Assembly (NCBI RefSeq): GCF_001613445.1
Contig: NZ_BDCJ01000004.1
Coordinates: 1-64,000, forward strand
Direction of reading: 5' to 3'
Source: Nocardia grenadensis NBRC 108939
Lineage (GTDB): Bacteria > Actinomycetota > Actinomycetes > Mycobacteriales > Mycobacteriaceae
Length of the DNA: 64,000 nt
The notes beneath the pieces were generated by a model that ran no database searches, had not been told where the DNA came from, and saw nothing but the letters and a program-made list of their open reading frames with translations. Positions 8,028 through 16,794 of the stretch are shown here, one piece after another. The position numbers and the translations under genes are program-made. Numbering within the stretch: the stretch's first letter is position 1; each line of letters begins with the position of its first letter.

Positions 8028-9175
8028 CCGAGCAGGTTTCCATCATCGGGAGCGGACTGTCGCGCTTCGGCCGCCGGCCCGGCGTCAGCGGGCGGCAGAT
8101 GGCGGTCGAGGCGATCACCGCCGCGGTGGCCGACGCCGGACTGACCTGGCCCGATATCCAGGTCGCGTTCGGTGGCAGCGACGGGTCGGGACTGGCCGAC
8201 ACCCTGGTCGCCGAACTCGGTTTCACCGGTATCCCGTTCACCAATGTGAAGAACGGCTGCGCGACGGGGGGCAGCGCGCTGTTCTCCGCGGTCAACGCGG
8301 TGCGGTCCGGCGCCGCCGAGATCGCGCTCGCGGTCGGCTTCGACAAACACCCGCGCGGGGCGTTCGACCCCGACCCCGCCGACTGGGGCCTGCCCGAGGG
8401 GTACGGCGCGGCCGGACTCATGGTGACCACCCAGTTCTTCGGCGCCAAGATCGGCCGCTATATGCGCGAGCACAAAATCTCCGCGGCGACGCTGGCGAAG
8501 GTCGCCGAGAAGGCCTACCGCAACGGCAGCCGCAATCCCAATGCCTGGCGGCGGGAGCCGATCTCGGCAGCGCAGATCGCCGCGGCGGAGCTGGTGAACG
8601 ACCCGCTCACCAAGTTCATGTTCTGCTCCCCCGGCGAAGGGGGCGCCGCCGTGGTCGTCGCGAGCGAAGCCGCCGTGCGCCGGCTCGGCGGGCGCCCGGT
8701 GCGATTGCGGGCGATCAGCCATCGCACCCGACGCTTCGGCTCCTTCGAGGTGTTCAGCCCCGCGGTCCAGGGCACCGGGGAACCGACCAGCGTCAGTACC
8801 GATGCCGCCACCGCGGCCTTCGAGCAGGCCGGGATCGGGCCGAACGAGATCGACGTCGCCCAGCTCCAGGACACCGAGAGCGGCGCGGAGATCATGCATA
8901 TGGCCGAATGCGGGTTCTGCGAGCACGGCGCACAGGAGGAGCTGATCGCCGCGGGCGCCACCGAGATCGACGGCCGGCTGCCGATCAATACCGACGGCGG
9001 CTGTATCGCCAACGGTGAACCCATCGGTGCCTCGGGACTGCGGCAGGTCCACGAGATCGTCACCCAACTGCGGGGCGATGCGGGCGACCGCCAGGTACCG
9101 GGTGACCCGCGCCTCGGTTTCACACACGTCTACGGCGCTCCCGGAATCAGCGCCTGCACGATCCTTTCGGTCTGA
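8024..9175 (+). CDS. Thiolase-fold protein of the lipid-transfer/Ltp2 type
   Basis: This 383-aa thiolase-like protein starts at GTG overlapping the DUF35 gene. The position of the thiolase nucleophile is retained as NGCATGG (C79), but the conserved GHPxGxSG histidine is replaced by Glu: NGEPIGASG (E332). That replacement is typical of actinobacterial lipid-transfer-protein thiolases, some of which are retro-aldolases rather than thiolases. With its DUF35 partner it probably carries out the chain-shortening C-C cleavage of the pathway on a beta-hydroxy- or beta-ketoacyl-CoA. Thiolysis versus retro-aldol cleavage cannot be decided here. Confidence 0.85.
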   Translation: MTEQVSIIGSGLSRFGRRPGVSGRQMAVEAITAAVADAGLTWPDIQVAFGGSDGSGLADTLVAELGFTGIPFTNVKNGCATGGSALFSAVNAVRSGAAEIALAVGFDKHPRGAFDPDPADWGLPEGYGAAGLMVTTQFFGAKIGRYMREHKISAATLAKVAEKAYRNGSRNPNAWRREPISAAQIAAAELVNDPLTKFMFCSPGEGGAAVVVASEAAVRRLGGRPVRLRAISHRTRRFGSFEVFSPAVQGTGEPTSVSTDAATAAFEQAGIGPNEIDVAQLQDTESGAEIMHMAECGFCEHGAQEELIAAGATEIDGRLPINTDGGCIANGEPIGASGLRQVHEIVTQLRGDAGDRQVPGDPRLGFTHVYGAPGISACTILSV

Positions 9176-9189
9176 GGGCGAGGGAAACA

Positions 9190-10398
9190 GTGAGTACACA
9201 GACACTTCCGGATCTCGCCGAGTTCACCGAATCGGCCCGGGGCTGGTTACGCGGGGTCGCCGCGCCCCGCACCGAAGCCGCCTGGGGTCACGGTGACGAT
9301 TCGGTCGCCGTATTCGAGAATTGGACCGCCGCGGAGGAACGGCGGCACACCGACGCGATCCGCGACTACGAGCGCGCCAGATTCGATGCGGGCTGGGGAC
9401 CGCTGAACTGGGCCCCGGAATACGGTGGACGTGGGCTGCCGATGTCCTATGTGCTCGCATTCCGGCGTGCCGAAGCGGAGTTCGAGGTACCCCGGCGCAC
9501 CGAGATGTTCTCGGTGACACAGCAATTGGTGGCTCCGACCATCGAGCAGTGGGGTACGCCGGAACAGCGGGACCGCTATGTGCGGGCCATGCTGCGCACC
9601 GATCTCATCGCCTGCCAGCTCTTCTCCGAAACCGAGGCCGGGTCCGATCTGGCCGCGGTACGGACCCGGGCCACCCGGAACGCCGACGGCACCTGGACCC
9701 TCGACGGCCACAAGGTCTGGACCTCGGGCGCCCGCGTCGCCGACCTCGGTGTGGCGGTGTGCCGGACCGATCCGGCGGTGGCCAAGCACGCGGGACTCAC
9801 CGTATTCCTGGTACCGATGGATGCTCCGGGCGTCACCGTCCGCCCGATCCGCCAGATGACCGGCGGCACCTCGTTCAACGAGGTCTATCTCGACGGTGTG
9901 GTGCTCGACGACGGGCTGCGGCTCGGACCGGTCGGCGAGGGCTGGCCGGTCGCGCTGACCGTGCTCGCCGCCGAACGCCTCGACGGCGCGACCCTGGGTC
10001 TGGCCAATGCCGACCAGGCGGTGGCCTTGGCCCGCAACGTCGGGCGTGACCTGTCCGACCTGGAACGCGACCGGGTCGCCGACCTGGTCACCCGCAGCTA
10101 TGTGCAGCGGGTGGCGGGTATGCGGGTCGCCGCGGCAGTGGTCGCGGGCCGGGACCCGGGCCCGGAGTCCTCGGCGGGCAAGCTGCTGGCCACCGACACC
10201 ATGGCGCGTACCTCGGAGGTGGTGCGGCTGCTGCTCGGCCGCGACCTGGTCGCCGATTCCGGACGCTGGGGCACCTACGCCTGGACCGAGCACGTACTCG
10301 GCGCGCCGGGCTACCGGATCGCCGGCGGCACCGACGAGATCCAGCACAACATCATTGCCGAGCGGGTACTCGGCCTGCCCAAGGAGCCACGCCCATGA
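9190..10398 (+). CDS. Acyl-CoA dehydrogenase
   Basis: This 402-aa ACAD-fold protein has the middle-domain signature (ACQLFSETEAGSDLAAV) and a C-terminal AGGTDEIQHNIIAERVLG. The usual YEGT motif that supplies the catalytic Glu reads AGGT, so this subunit may take its base from elsewhere or be the partner of the 5583 product. The GTG start lies 14 bp after the thiolase stop. It overlaps the APH-type kinase gene by 4 bp. Predicted role: FAD-dependent alpha,beta-dehydrogenation of the pathway CoA thioester. Confidence 0.88.
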   Translation: MSTQTLPDLAEFTESARGWLRGVAAPRTEAAWGHGDDSVAVFENWTAAEERRHTDAIRDYERARFDAGWGPLNWAPEYGGRGLPMSYVLAFRRAEAEFEVPRRTEMFSVTQQLVAPTIEQWGTPEQRDRYVRAMLRTDLIACQLFSETEAGSDLAAVRTRATRNADGTWTLDGHKVWTSGARVADLGVAVCRTDPAVAKHAGLTVFLVPMDAPGVTVRPIRQMTGGTSFNEVYLDGVVLDDGLRLGPVGEGWPVALTVLAAERLDGATLGLANADQAVALARNVGRDLSDLERDRVADLVTRSYVQRVAGMRVAAAVVAGRDPGPESSAGKLLATDTMARTSEVVRLLLGRDLVADSGRWGTYAWTEHVLGAPGYRIAGGTDEIQHNIIAERVLGLPKEPRP

Positions 10399-11345
10399 CG
10401 CTGGAACACCGGGTCCGCGACCGGCTGGCCGCCGAGCTCGGGCACGAACTCACCGACTTCGAACGCCTGCCGGGTGGCCATTCGGGGCTCACCTACCGGG
10501 CGGTGACGACCGGCGGCACCTATGTGGTGAAGGCCGTGCCCGAGGGGCGCGAACCCATCGGCCGCCACGATATGTTGCGCCAGGCCCGGATCATGCGTGC
10601 GCTGGCGCCGACCGAGGTGCCGGTGCCCCGCATCGTCGTCACCGACGCGCGCGAGCCGGCCTGGTTCGCCATGGAATTCGTCGCCGGCGAATCACTGGAA
10701 CCGGTACTCGACGATCCGCCCGTGACGCCGGAGCTCGCCGCGGCCCGGATGCGCCGCGCGGCCGAGGTACTGCCCCGGCTGCACGCGGTCGCTCTCGACA
10801 TGGTGCCCGGTATCGAACCCGCGCTGACCCCGGGCGATGAACTGGCTCGCTGGGCCCGCACTCTCGGCGCGGTACCGCCGGAACTGGTCAACGGCGGTGA
10901 CCAACTGCTGGAACTACTCGGCCGGCGCGTGCCGGAACCATTGGCACCCACTCTCGTCCACGGTGACTATCGGCTCGGCAACATCATCGCCGCGGGTACC
11001 GAACCCGTCGCGCTCATCGACTGGGAGATCTGGAGCGCCGGCGACCCCCGCGTCGAACTCGGCTGGTTCCTGATCTTCGCCGACGGCACCAACTTCCCCG
11101 GTGTGGGCCGCCCAGTTCCCGGGCTGCCGAGCGCTGCCGAACTGGTGGAGCTGTACCGCGTGGGCGGTACCGAGCTACCCGAACTGCCCTGGTTCGACGC
11201 GCTCGGCCGGCTCAAGATGGCCGCCATCATGGGCCACAACCTGCGGCGGCACCGCGAAGGCCGACACCACGACCCGGACCAGGAAAAACTCCCCGCCACC
11301 ATCGACCGCCTCATCGAGACCGGGACCGCGCTGCTCGCCGGTTGA
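10395..11345 (+). CDS. APH-fold kinase (hydroxyacyl-CoA kinase candidate)
   Basis: This 316-aa aminoglycoside-phosphotransferase/choline-kinase-fold protein has the catalytic loop HGDYRLGN (189-196), the magnesium motif IDWE (208-211) and an N-terminal lobe with a VVKAVPEG strand lysine. It is followed 30 bp later by an acyl-CoA dehydrogenase of the DGPNEVH type. The same two domains are fused in mammalian ACAD10/ACAD11 and paired in the levulinate (Lva) pathway, where the kinase phosphorylates a 4-hydroxyacyl-CoA and the dehydrogenase-fold partner eliminates phosphate. I infer that role here rather than antibiotic phosphorylation. Confidence 0.85.
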   Translation: MTLEHRVRDRLAAELGHELTDFERLPGGHSGLTYRAVTTGGTYVVKAVPEGREPIGRHDMLRQARIMRALAPTEVPVPRIVVTDAREPAWFAMEFVAGESLEPVLDDPPVTPELAAARMRRAAEVLPRLHAVALDMVPGIEPALTPGDELARWARTLGAVPPELVNGGDQLLELLGRRVPEPLAPTLVHGDYRLGNIIAAGTEPVALIDWEIWSAGDPRVELGWFLIFADGTNFPGVGRPVPGLPSAAELVELYRVGGTELPELPWFDALGRLKMAAIMGHNLRRHREGRHHDPDQEKLPATIDRLIETGTALLAG

Positions 11346-11375
11346 GGTCTCCTCCCCCAGTTCAGGAGCCGCACT

Positions 11376-12578
11376 GTGGATTTCTCCTACTCCGCCCGCA
11401 CGGCGGACCTGCTCGCCACACTCGGCCGATTCATGGACGACCACGTCTACCCGGCCGAGCGGGTCTACGACAAGCAGATCGCCGCGGCGGACAATCCGCA
11501 CGAACAACCGCAGATCATGCGGGAATTGCAGGCCCGGGCCCGGGAACTGGGTCTGTGGAATCTTTTCATGACCCACGACGGATTGGGCGCCGGACTCACC
11601 AATCTGGAATACGCGCCGCTCGCCGAAATGGTCGGCCGGTCGATCATCGGTAACGAGGCGATCAACTGTTCGGCGCCCGATACCGGGAATATGGAAATCC
11701 TGGCCATGTTCGGCACCGACGAGCAGAAGCAGCGGTGGTTACGACCGCTGCTGGATTGCGAGATCCGGTCGGCTTTCGCCATGACCGAACCCGCGGTCTC
11801 CAGTTCCGACGCCACCAATATCACGTCGACCATCCGCCGCGACGGCGACGATTACGTCATCAACGGCCGGAAATGGTACACCTCCGGAATTCTCGACCCG
11901 GATTGCAAACTCGTCATCTTCATGGGCAAATCCGATCCGGAAGCGCCGGCCTATCGCCGGCAGAGCATGATCCTGGTCCCCGCCGACGCACCCGGCGTCG
12001 AAGTCCTGCGTGATCTGCCGATGTTCGGTTTCCACGACCGGCTCGGGCACGGCGAGGTCCAGTTCACCGATGTCCGGGTGCCCGCGGCGAATATGCTCGG
12101 CGCCGAAGGCGACGGATTCGCCATCGCGCAGGGCCGGTTGGGCCCGGGCCGGATGCACTACGCCATGCGGGCCATCGGAATGGCCGAACGTGCCCTCGAC
12201 CTGATGTGCCGTCGCGCGCTGGAGCGCACCGCGTTCGGGGGCCCGCTGGCCGACCGGGGTGTGGTGCGGGAGTGGATCGCCCGCAGCCGGATCGAGATCG
12301 ACCAGATCCGCCTACTGGTCCTGAAGTCGTCCTGGCTGATGGACACCAAGGGCAATGCGGCGGCGCGTTCGGAGGTCGCCGCGATCAAGGTGGCCGCCAT
12401 GGAGGTGGCGCACACCGTGGTCGACCGGGCGGTCCAGACCTTCGGCGCGGCCGGGGTCAGCGATGACACCGTGCTGGCCCGGATGCACGCGATCACCCGC
12501 GCACTGCAGATCGCCGACGGCCCCAATGAAGTACATCTGCGCACCATCGCGCGTCTGGAGTTGAAAAAGCACCGATGA
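11376..12578 (+). CDS. Acyl-CoA dehydrogenase, ACAD10/11-like
   Basis: This 400-aa ACAD-fold protein starts at GTG 11376. Its C-terminus (QIADGPNEVHLRTIARLEL) has the DGPxEVH signature of the ACAD10/ACAD11 branch instead of YEGTSEIQ, and its middle domain (AFAMTEPAVSSSDATNI) also fits that branch. In this branch an APH kinase is normally fused or adjacent, as here. The likely job is elimination or dehydrogenation on the phosphorylated hydroxyacyl-CoA. It overlaps the following SDR gene by 4 bp. Confidence 0.88.
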   Translation: MDFSYSARTADLLATLGRFMDDHVYPAERVYDKQIAAADNPHEQPQIMRELQARARELGLWNLFMTHDGLGAGLTNLEYAPLAEMVGRSIIGNEAINCSAPDTGNMEILAMFGTDEQKQRWLRPLLDCEIRSAFAMTEPAVSSSDATNITSTIRRDGDDYVINGRKWYTSGILDPDCKLVIFMGKSDPEAPAYRRQSMILVPADAPGVEVLRDLPMFGFHDRLGHGEVQFTDVRVPAANMLGAEGDGFAIAQGRLGPGRMHYAMRAIGMAERALDLMCRRALERTAFGGPLADRGVVREWIARSRIEIDQIRLLVLKSSWLMDTKGNAAARSEVAAIKVAAMEVAHTVVDRAVQTFGAAGVSDDTVLARMHAITRALQIADGPNEVHLRTIARLELKKHR

Positions 12579-13330
12579 GCACAACGGATCTGACCGGAAA
12601 GGTCGCGCTGGTGACCGGCGCGAGCCGCGGACTCGGGCTGGCGATCGCCCGCGGGCTACGCGACGCCGGCGCCACGGTGATCGTCTCCAGCCGCAAACTC
12701 GCCGCCTGCGAGGCGGCGGTTGCCGCGCTCGGCGCGGGCCCCGGCAGCGCGCACCCATGGGAACTGCATGTGGGCAGGTGGGACAGCATAGAGCCCGCCG
12801 TCGACCGGATCGTCGCCGAATACGGCAGTCTCGATATCGTGGTCAACAATGCCGGCATCGCGCCGTTGGCCGCGAATCTGGCGGCGGTGACCGAGGGCCT
12901 GTGGGACAAGACCCTCGAGGTGAACCTGAAGGGCCCGTTCCGGCTGATGGCTGTCGCCGGGGCCCGGATGGCCGCCGCCGGTGGCGGTTCGATCATCAAT
13001 ATCTCCAGTATCGGCGCGGTCCGGCCCAGCCCGCCCGAGGCGATGTACGCCGCGGCGAAGAACGGTCTCAACGCGCTCACCATGGCGTTCGCCCAGGAGT
13101 ACGCGCCGTCGGTACGGGTGAACTGTGTGATGCCGGGCGGGTTCGCGACGGATATGGCCGAGCACTGGGACGACGAGTTCGTCGGCAAGATCGTCGACCG
13201 GCTCCCCGCGGGCCGGCTGGGGCGGCCGGAGGAGATCGCCGGACTGGTCGTCCACCTCGCGAGCGATGCCGCGGGGTACACAACCGGGGCCGTGATCCCG
13301 GTCGACGGCGGCCGGACGGCGGTGTACTGA
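12575..13330 (+). CDS. Short-chain dehydrogenase/reductase
   Basis: This 251-aa classical SDR has the cofactor motif TGASRGLG, NNAG at about residue 90, the active-site Ser (NISSIGA), the catalytic YAAAK and a C-terminal IPVDGGRTAVY. Arg after the glycine motif favours NADP(H). It overlaps the preceding ACAD gene (ATGA) and is 1 bp from the next SDR, so the two SDRs are co-translated. Likely roles are oxidation of a secondary alcohol or beta-hydroxyacyl-CoA intermediate. Confidence 0.9.
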   Translation: MSTTDLTGKVALVTGASRGLGLAIARGLRDAGATVIVSSRKLAACEAAVAALGAGPGSAHPWELHVGRWDSIEPAVDRIVAEYGSLDIVVNNAGIAPLAANLAAVTEGLWDKTLEVNLKGPFRLMAVAGARMAAAGGGSIINISSIGAVRPSPPEAMYAAAKNGLNALTMAFAQEYAPSVRVNCVMPGGFATDMAEHWDDEFVGKIVDRLPAGRLGRPEEIAGLVVHLASDAAGYTTGAVIPVDGGRTAVY

Positions 13331-13331
13331 G

Positions 13332-14123
13332 ATGAGTACGCAGCCGAGCGAACCGGAAACCGCCACACCGGCGAGCCTGTTCGATCTGAGCGGGCGCGTC
13401 GCCGTGGTCACCGGTGCCTCGTCCGGCCTCGGGCTGGGCTTCGCCCGCGTGCTGGCCGGCGCGGGCGCCACCGTCTACGCGGCCGCCCGCCGGGTGGACC
13501 GGCTGACCGAGCTGGCACGGACCGATTCCCGTATCATGCCGGTGCCCTGTGACGTGACCCGGGACGCGGACCGTACCGCACTGGTGGACCGCTGCTACGC
13601 GGAGTCCGGACGCCTGGACGTGCTGGTCAACAATGCGGGCCGACCGGGTCCGCCGCAGGCGGAACAGGAGACCGACGCGGAGTTCCACGCGATCCTGGAG
13701 TTGAACCTGCTCGCCGGATTCCACCTCGCCACCTACGCCGCGACCCGGCTGCCCGAGGGCGAACACGCGTCCTACATCAATATCTCCTCGGTGATCGGAC
13801 TGGTTTCCACCGCCCCGATCGGTGGCGCGAGCTATGCCGCCTCCAAGGCCGGAACCCTGGGACTCACCCGGGAGCTCGCCGGCCAGTGGGGCCGGCGCGG
13901 TATCCGGGTGAATGCCGTGGTGCCGGGGTGGTTCGATACCGAGATGACCGACGGCCTGTTCAGCAACGAGAAATCGGCAGGCTGGGTCCGGCGCAACACC
14001 ATGCTCGGCCGTGGCGGCCGGACCGGAGAGGTGGACGGCGCGTTGCTGTTCCTGGCCTCGGACGCGTCGTCCTATATGACCGGGCAGACCCTGGTGGTCG
14101 ACGGCGGCTGGACGGCACGCTGA
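13332..14123 (+). CDS. Short-chain dehydrogenase/reductase
   Basis: This 263-aa SDR has GASSGLG, NNAG, NISSVIGL and the catalytic YAASK, ending with VVDGGWTAR. It is only distantly similar to the SDR next to it, so they probably act on different intermediates. The stop TGA overlaps the ATG of the alcohol dehydrogenase gene (TGATG), showing tight coupling. It is NAD(P)-dependent; the exact substrate is unknown. Confidence 0.9.
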   Translation: MSTQPSEPETATPASLFDLSGRVAVVTGASSGLGLGFARVLAGAGATVYAAARRVDRLTELARTDSRIMPVPCDVTRDADRTALVDRCYAESGRLDVLVNNAGRPGPPQAEQETDAEFHAILELNLLAGFHLATYAATRLPEGEHASYINISSVIGLVSTAPIGGASYAASKAGTLGLTRELAGQWGRRGIRVNAVVPGWFDTEMTDGLFSNEKSAGWVRRNTMLGRGGRTGEVDGALLFLASDASSYMTGQTLVVDGGWTAR

Positions 14124-15166
14124 TGCTGGCCGTACAGCTCACCGCCTGGGGCGCCGAACCCGAACTCCGCGAGATCCCCACACCGCGACCGGACGGGGAG
14201 GAACTGCTGGTGCGGGTCGAGGCGGCCGGGCTGTGCCGCTCGGATCTGCACATCATGGATTCCGCCGCCGGCGCGTTCGGCTATCCCCTCCCGCTCACCC
14301 TCGGACACGAGGTCGCGGGGACCGTGTTCGACGCCGGCCCGGCAGCCGACCGCGGCTGGATCGGGGAAACGGTGGTGGTTCACGGAATCTGGAGTTGTGG
14401 CGGGTGCCGCAACTGCGCACGAGGGCGAGAGAACTACTGCTTGCGCCTGCGCCCGGGCCCGGACGGCCGAGGGAAGCCGATCGGTAACGGCCTCGGCCAT
14501 CCGGGCGGGCTGGCCGAGGCGATGATCGTGCCTTCGGCCCGCTACCTGGTTCCGGCGCGAGGTGTGGACCCGGTGCTCTGCGCGCCCCTCGCGGATGCGG
14601 GCCTCACCGCGTATCACGCGGTGCGCCAACACCACGACCTGATCGATTCCGGCAGCGTAGTTCTCGTGGTGGGGGTCGGCGGGCTCGGCCATCTCGCGGT
14701 CCAGCTCCTGCGTGAGTTCGGTGCCGGACGGATCATCGCGATCGACAACCGGCCGGAGGCACTCGGGGTGGCCCGCCGGCTGGGCGTGGACGCGGCCTTC
14801 CCCGATATCGCCTCCGCGGCCACCGGCCTGCGCGACGGCGCGGATCTGATCTTCGACTTCGCCGGCGCCCCGGACACCGTGGGCCCGGCCGGGGCGGTGC
14901 TCGCGCCGGGCGGCCGCCTGGTGGTGGTGGGCAGCGCGGGCGGTCGGATCGAGGTCGGTAAGGACGTCGGCCTGGCCGCGGGCTGGACCGTGACGGCGCC
15001 GTTCTGGGGGCCGCGGTCGGATCTGGCCACAGTGGTCGATCTCGCCCGCCGGGGCGCCCTGCACGTCACCGCGGAGACCTTCCCGCTCACCGAGGCGGTG
15101 GAGGTCTACCGCAGGCTGCGGGCGGGCGGGATCACCGGGCGCGCCGTCCTGGTCCCACCGGCGTGA
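14123..15166 (+). CDS. Zinc-dependent alcohol dehydrogenase
   Basis: This 347-aa MDR-family enzyme has the catalytic zinc site (GLCRSD and GHEVAG), a structural zinc lobe of four cysteines (CGGCRNCARGRENYC) and a Rossmann motif VGVGGLGHLA followed by an acidic residue (IIAIDN), which favours NAD. It oxidises a primary or secondary alcohol to aldehyde or ketone. Starting at the ATG that overlaps the SDR stop gives the normal family length. The next gene, a CoA ligase, follows after 70 bp. Confidence 0.92.
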   Translation: MLAVQLTAWGAEPELREIPTPRPDGEELLVRVEAAGLCRSDLHIMDSAAGAFGYPLPLTLGHEVAGTVFDAGPAADRGWIGETVVVHGIWSCGGCRNCARGRENYCLRLRPGPDGRGKPIGNGLGHPGGLAEAMIVPSARYLVPARGVDPVLCAPLADAGLTAYHAVRQHHDLIDSGSVVLVVGVGGLGHLAVQLLREFGAGRIIAIDNRPEALGVARRLGVDAAFPDIASAATGLRDGADLIFDFAGAPDTVGPAGAVLAPGGRLVVVGSAGGRIEVGKDVGLAAGWTVTAPFWGPRSDLATVVDLARRGALHVTAETFPLTEAVEVYRRLRAGGITGRAVLVPPA

Positions 15167-15236
15167 CGAGCGCATTCCGCCCCGCGGGAGCGCGGCGACG
15201 AGTAAACAGAGAGAACAGCGGCACGAGGAACGGGCG

Positions 15237-16751
15237 ATGAGAGTACTGGCGACGGAGATGCTCGAACGGGCACGGCGGACACCGGCGGATATCGCGGTGA
15301 TCGACGAACTCGGACAGCACACTCTGGGTGAGATCATGGCGACGGCGAACGCCCTGGCCGAGCGGATGGCGGCCCTCGACGAGCGCCCACCCACGGCGCT
15401 GATCCAGGCCGACAACACCTGGCGCACCCTGGCCGCGGCGCTCGCGGTCGGGCTGCGCGGCGGGGTGGTGGCCGTGTTCAGCCCGCACGCCACCGAATCG
15501 GAGTTCCGTCTCGCGATGGAGGACATCGGCCCCGATCTGGTGATCGGCGCCCCCGAGGCGCTGCGCCACTGGGAGGTCCCCGAGGAGGTCTACTCCCGGC
15601 GCGATACAGCGTTCGACGAACATCTGCTACTGGCCCGCGCCACCCCCTTCGAATCCGTCCGGCGCTGGCACGGCGGCAGCGCGATCGCCATGACCTCCGG
15701 TTCCACCGGCCGGCCCAAATGCGTGGTCCAGTCCGAGGACGCCATCCGCTACGCCTGTCGCAGCACCATCGACACGGTCGGACTGCAGCCCGGCGAGACC
15801 GTGGGCGCGTTCGTCCCGCTGTCCTCGGTGGCGGCGTTCTGCTTCGGCATGTACCTGCCGGCGTTTCTCGGCGCCACCATGGTCACCATCGGCCGCTGGT
15901 CTCCCGGCGCCGCACTCACGATGATGGCCGAGCGTCGGGTGGCGTGGACCATGCTGGTGCCGACCATGGCCCTGCAACTCTCGGTGGTCGAGGGCAGTAC
16001 CGGGCAGCTGTCGGCCATGCGCGCGATGACGGTGGGCGGCGGACCGATGAACCAGCGGGCGCTGGCCGAAGCCGAGCAGAAGCTCGGGACCACATTCCTG
16101 CGGGTGTTCGGTATGTCGGAGTGCCTCGGCCACACCACACCTCGGCTCGACGACCCGCCGGAGATCCGGTTGGGCCGCGACGGCCGCCCGTTCCCGGGCA
16201 CCGTGGTCCGCGCGGTCGACGAGAACGGTGCGGCACTGCCCGCCGGGGAGATCGGCGATGCCCAGGTGAGGGGCCCTTCCCTGTTCGTCGGATACGCCCG
16301 TGGGGGCGTGCCGGTGGCGCCGGCGCTCACCGACGACGGATTCCTGCCCACCGGTGATCTGGTGGAGGTGGCCGGGGACGGTTCCATCCGGGTGATGGGC
16401 CGGCAGAAGCAGATCATCATCCGCGGTGGGCGCAATATCGATATCAACGAGATGGAGGCGGCGATCGCGGCGATACCGGGCGTGGTGCAGGTCTGCGTCG
16501 TCCCGGTCCCCGACGATCTTCTCGGCGAACGCGCGGCGGCCCTGGTCGTCACCGATGCCGGTGAGCTGAATCTGCCCGCGGTGACCGCGCAGCTCGCCGC
16601 CGCGGATTTCCCCAAATTCAAATGGCCCGAATACCTGTTCACCGTCGCCGACCTCCCGCAGAATCGGGTCGGGAAATTATCCCGGCCGGACGCGGTCCGG
16701 CTCGCCGCGCAACTCGCCGCAGCCGACTCGAGTTCATATCGGGTGGGGTAG
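15237..16751 (+). CDS. AMP-dependent acyl-CoA synthetase/ligase
   Basis: This 504-aa ANL-superfamily enzyme has the phosphate loop MTSGSTGRPK, the GMSECLGHTTP adenylate motif, the TGD motif (LPTGDLVEV), the hinge GRQKQIIIRGGRNID and the C-terminal catalytic lysine in QNRVGKLSRPD. It adenylates a carboxylic acid and transfers it to CoA, the entry step for the beta-oxidation-type enzymes upstream in the operon. The length is slightly short but complete. It is followed after 43 bp by the TetR gene. Confidence 0.92.
   Translation: MRVLATEMLERARRTPADIAVIDELGQHTLGEIMATANALAERMAALDERPPTALIQADNTWRTLAAALAVGLRGGVVAVFSPHATESEFRLAMEDIGPDLVIGAPEALRHWEVPEEVYSRRDTAFDEHLLLARATPFESVRRWHGGSAIAMTSGSTGRPKCVVQSEDAIRYACRSTIDTVGLQPGETVGAFVPLSSVAAFCFGMYLPAFLGATMVTIGRWSPGAALTMMAERRVAWTMLVPTMALQLSVVEGSTGQLSAMRAMTVGGGPMNQRALAEAEQKLGTTFLRVFGMSECLGHTTPRLDDPPEIRLGRDGRPFPGTVVRAVDENGAALPAGEIGDAQVRGPSLFVGYARGGVPVAPALTDDGFLPTGDLVEVAGDGSIRVMGRQKQIIIRGGRNIDINEMEAAIAAIPGVVQVCVVPVPDDLLGERAAALVVTDAGELNLPAVTAQLAAADFPKFKWPEYLFTVADLPQNRVGKLSRPDAVRLAAQLAAADSSSYRVG
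16724..16736. promoter_or_regulatory. Weak operator candidate before the TetR gene
   Basis: CGACTCGAGTTCA matches the recurring TGAAYYNAGTTCA motif at all but two positions. It lies upstream of a TANNNT box (TAGAGT, 16749-16754) in front of the TetR gene, where an autoregulatory site would be expected. Two mismatches in 13 bp could be chance. Confidence 0.25.
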
Positions 16752-16794
16752 AGTTGAAGCATCCACATCGTCGAATCCTGGGGGCACTTCATTC

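Noticed and set aside
10395..11345. Aminoglycoside resistance phosphotransferase
   Set aside because: The fold matches, but operon position beside an ACAD10/11-like gene and CoA enzymes points to a metabolic kinase.
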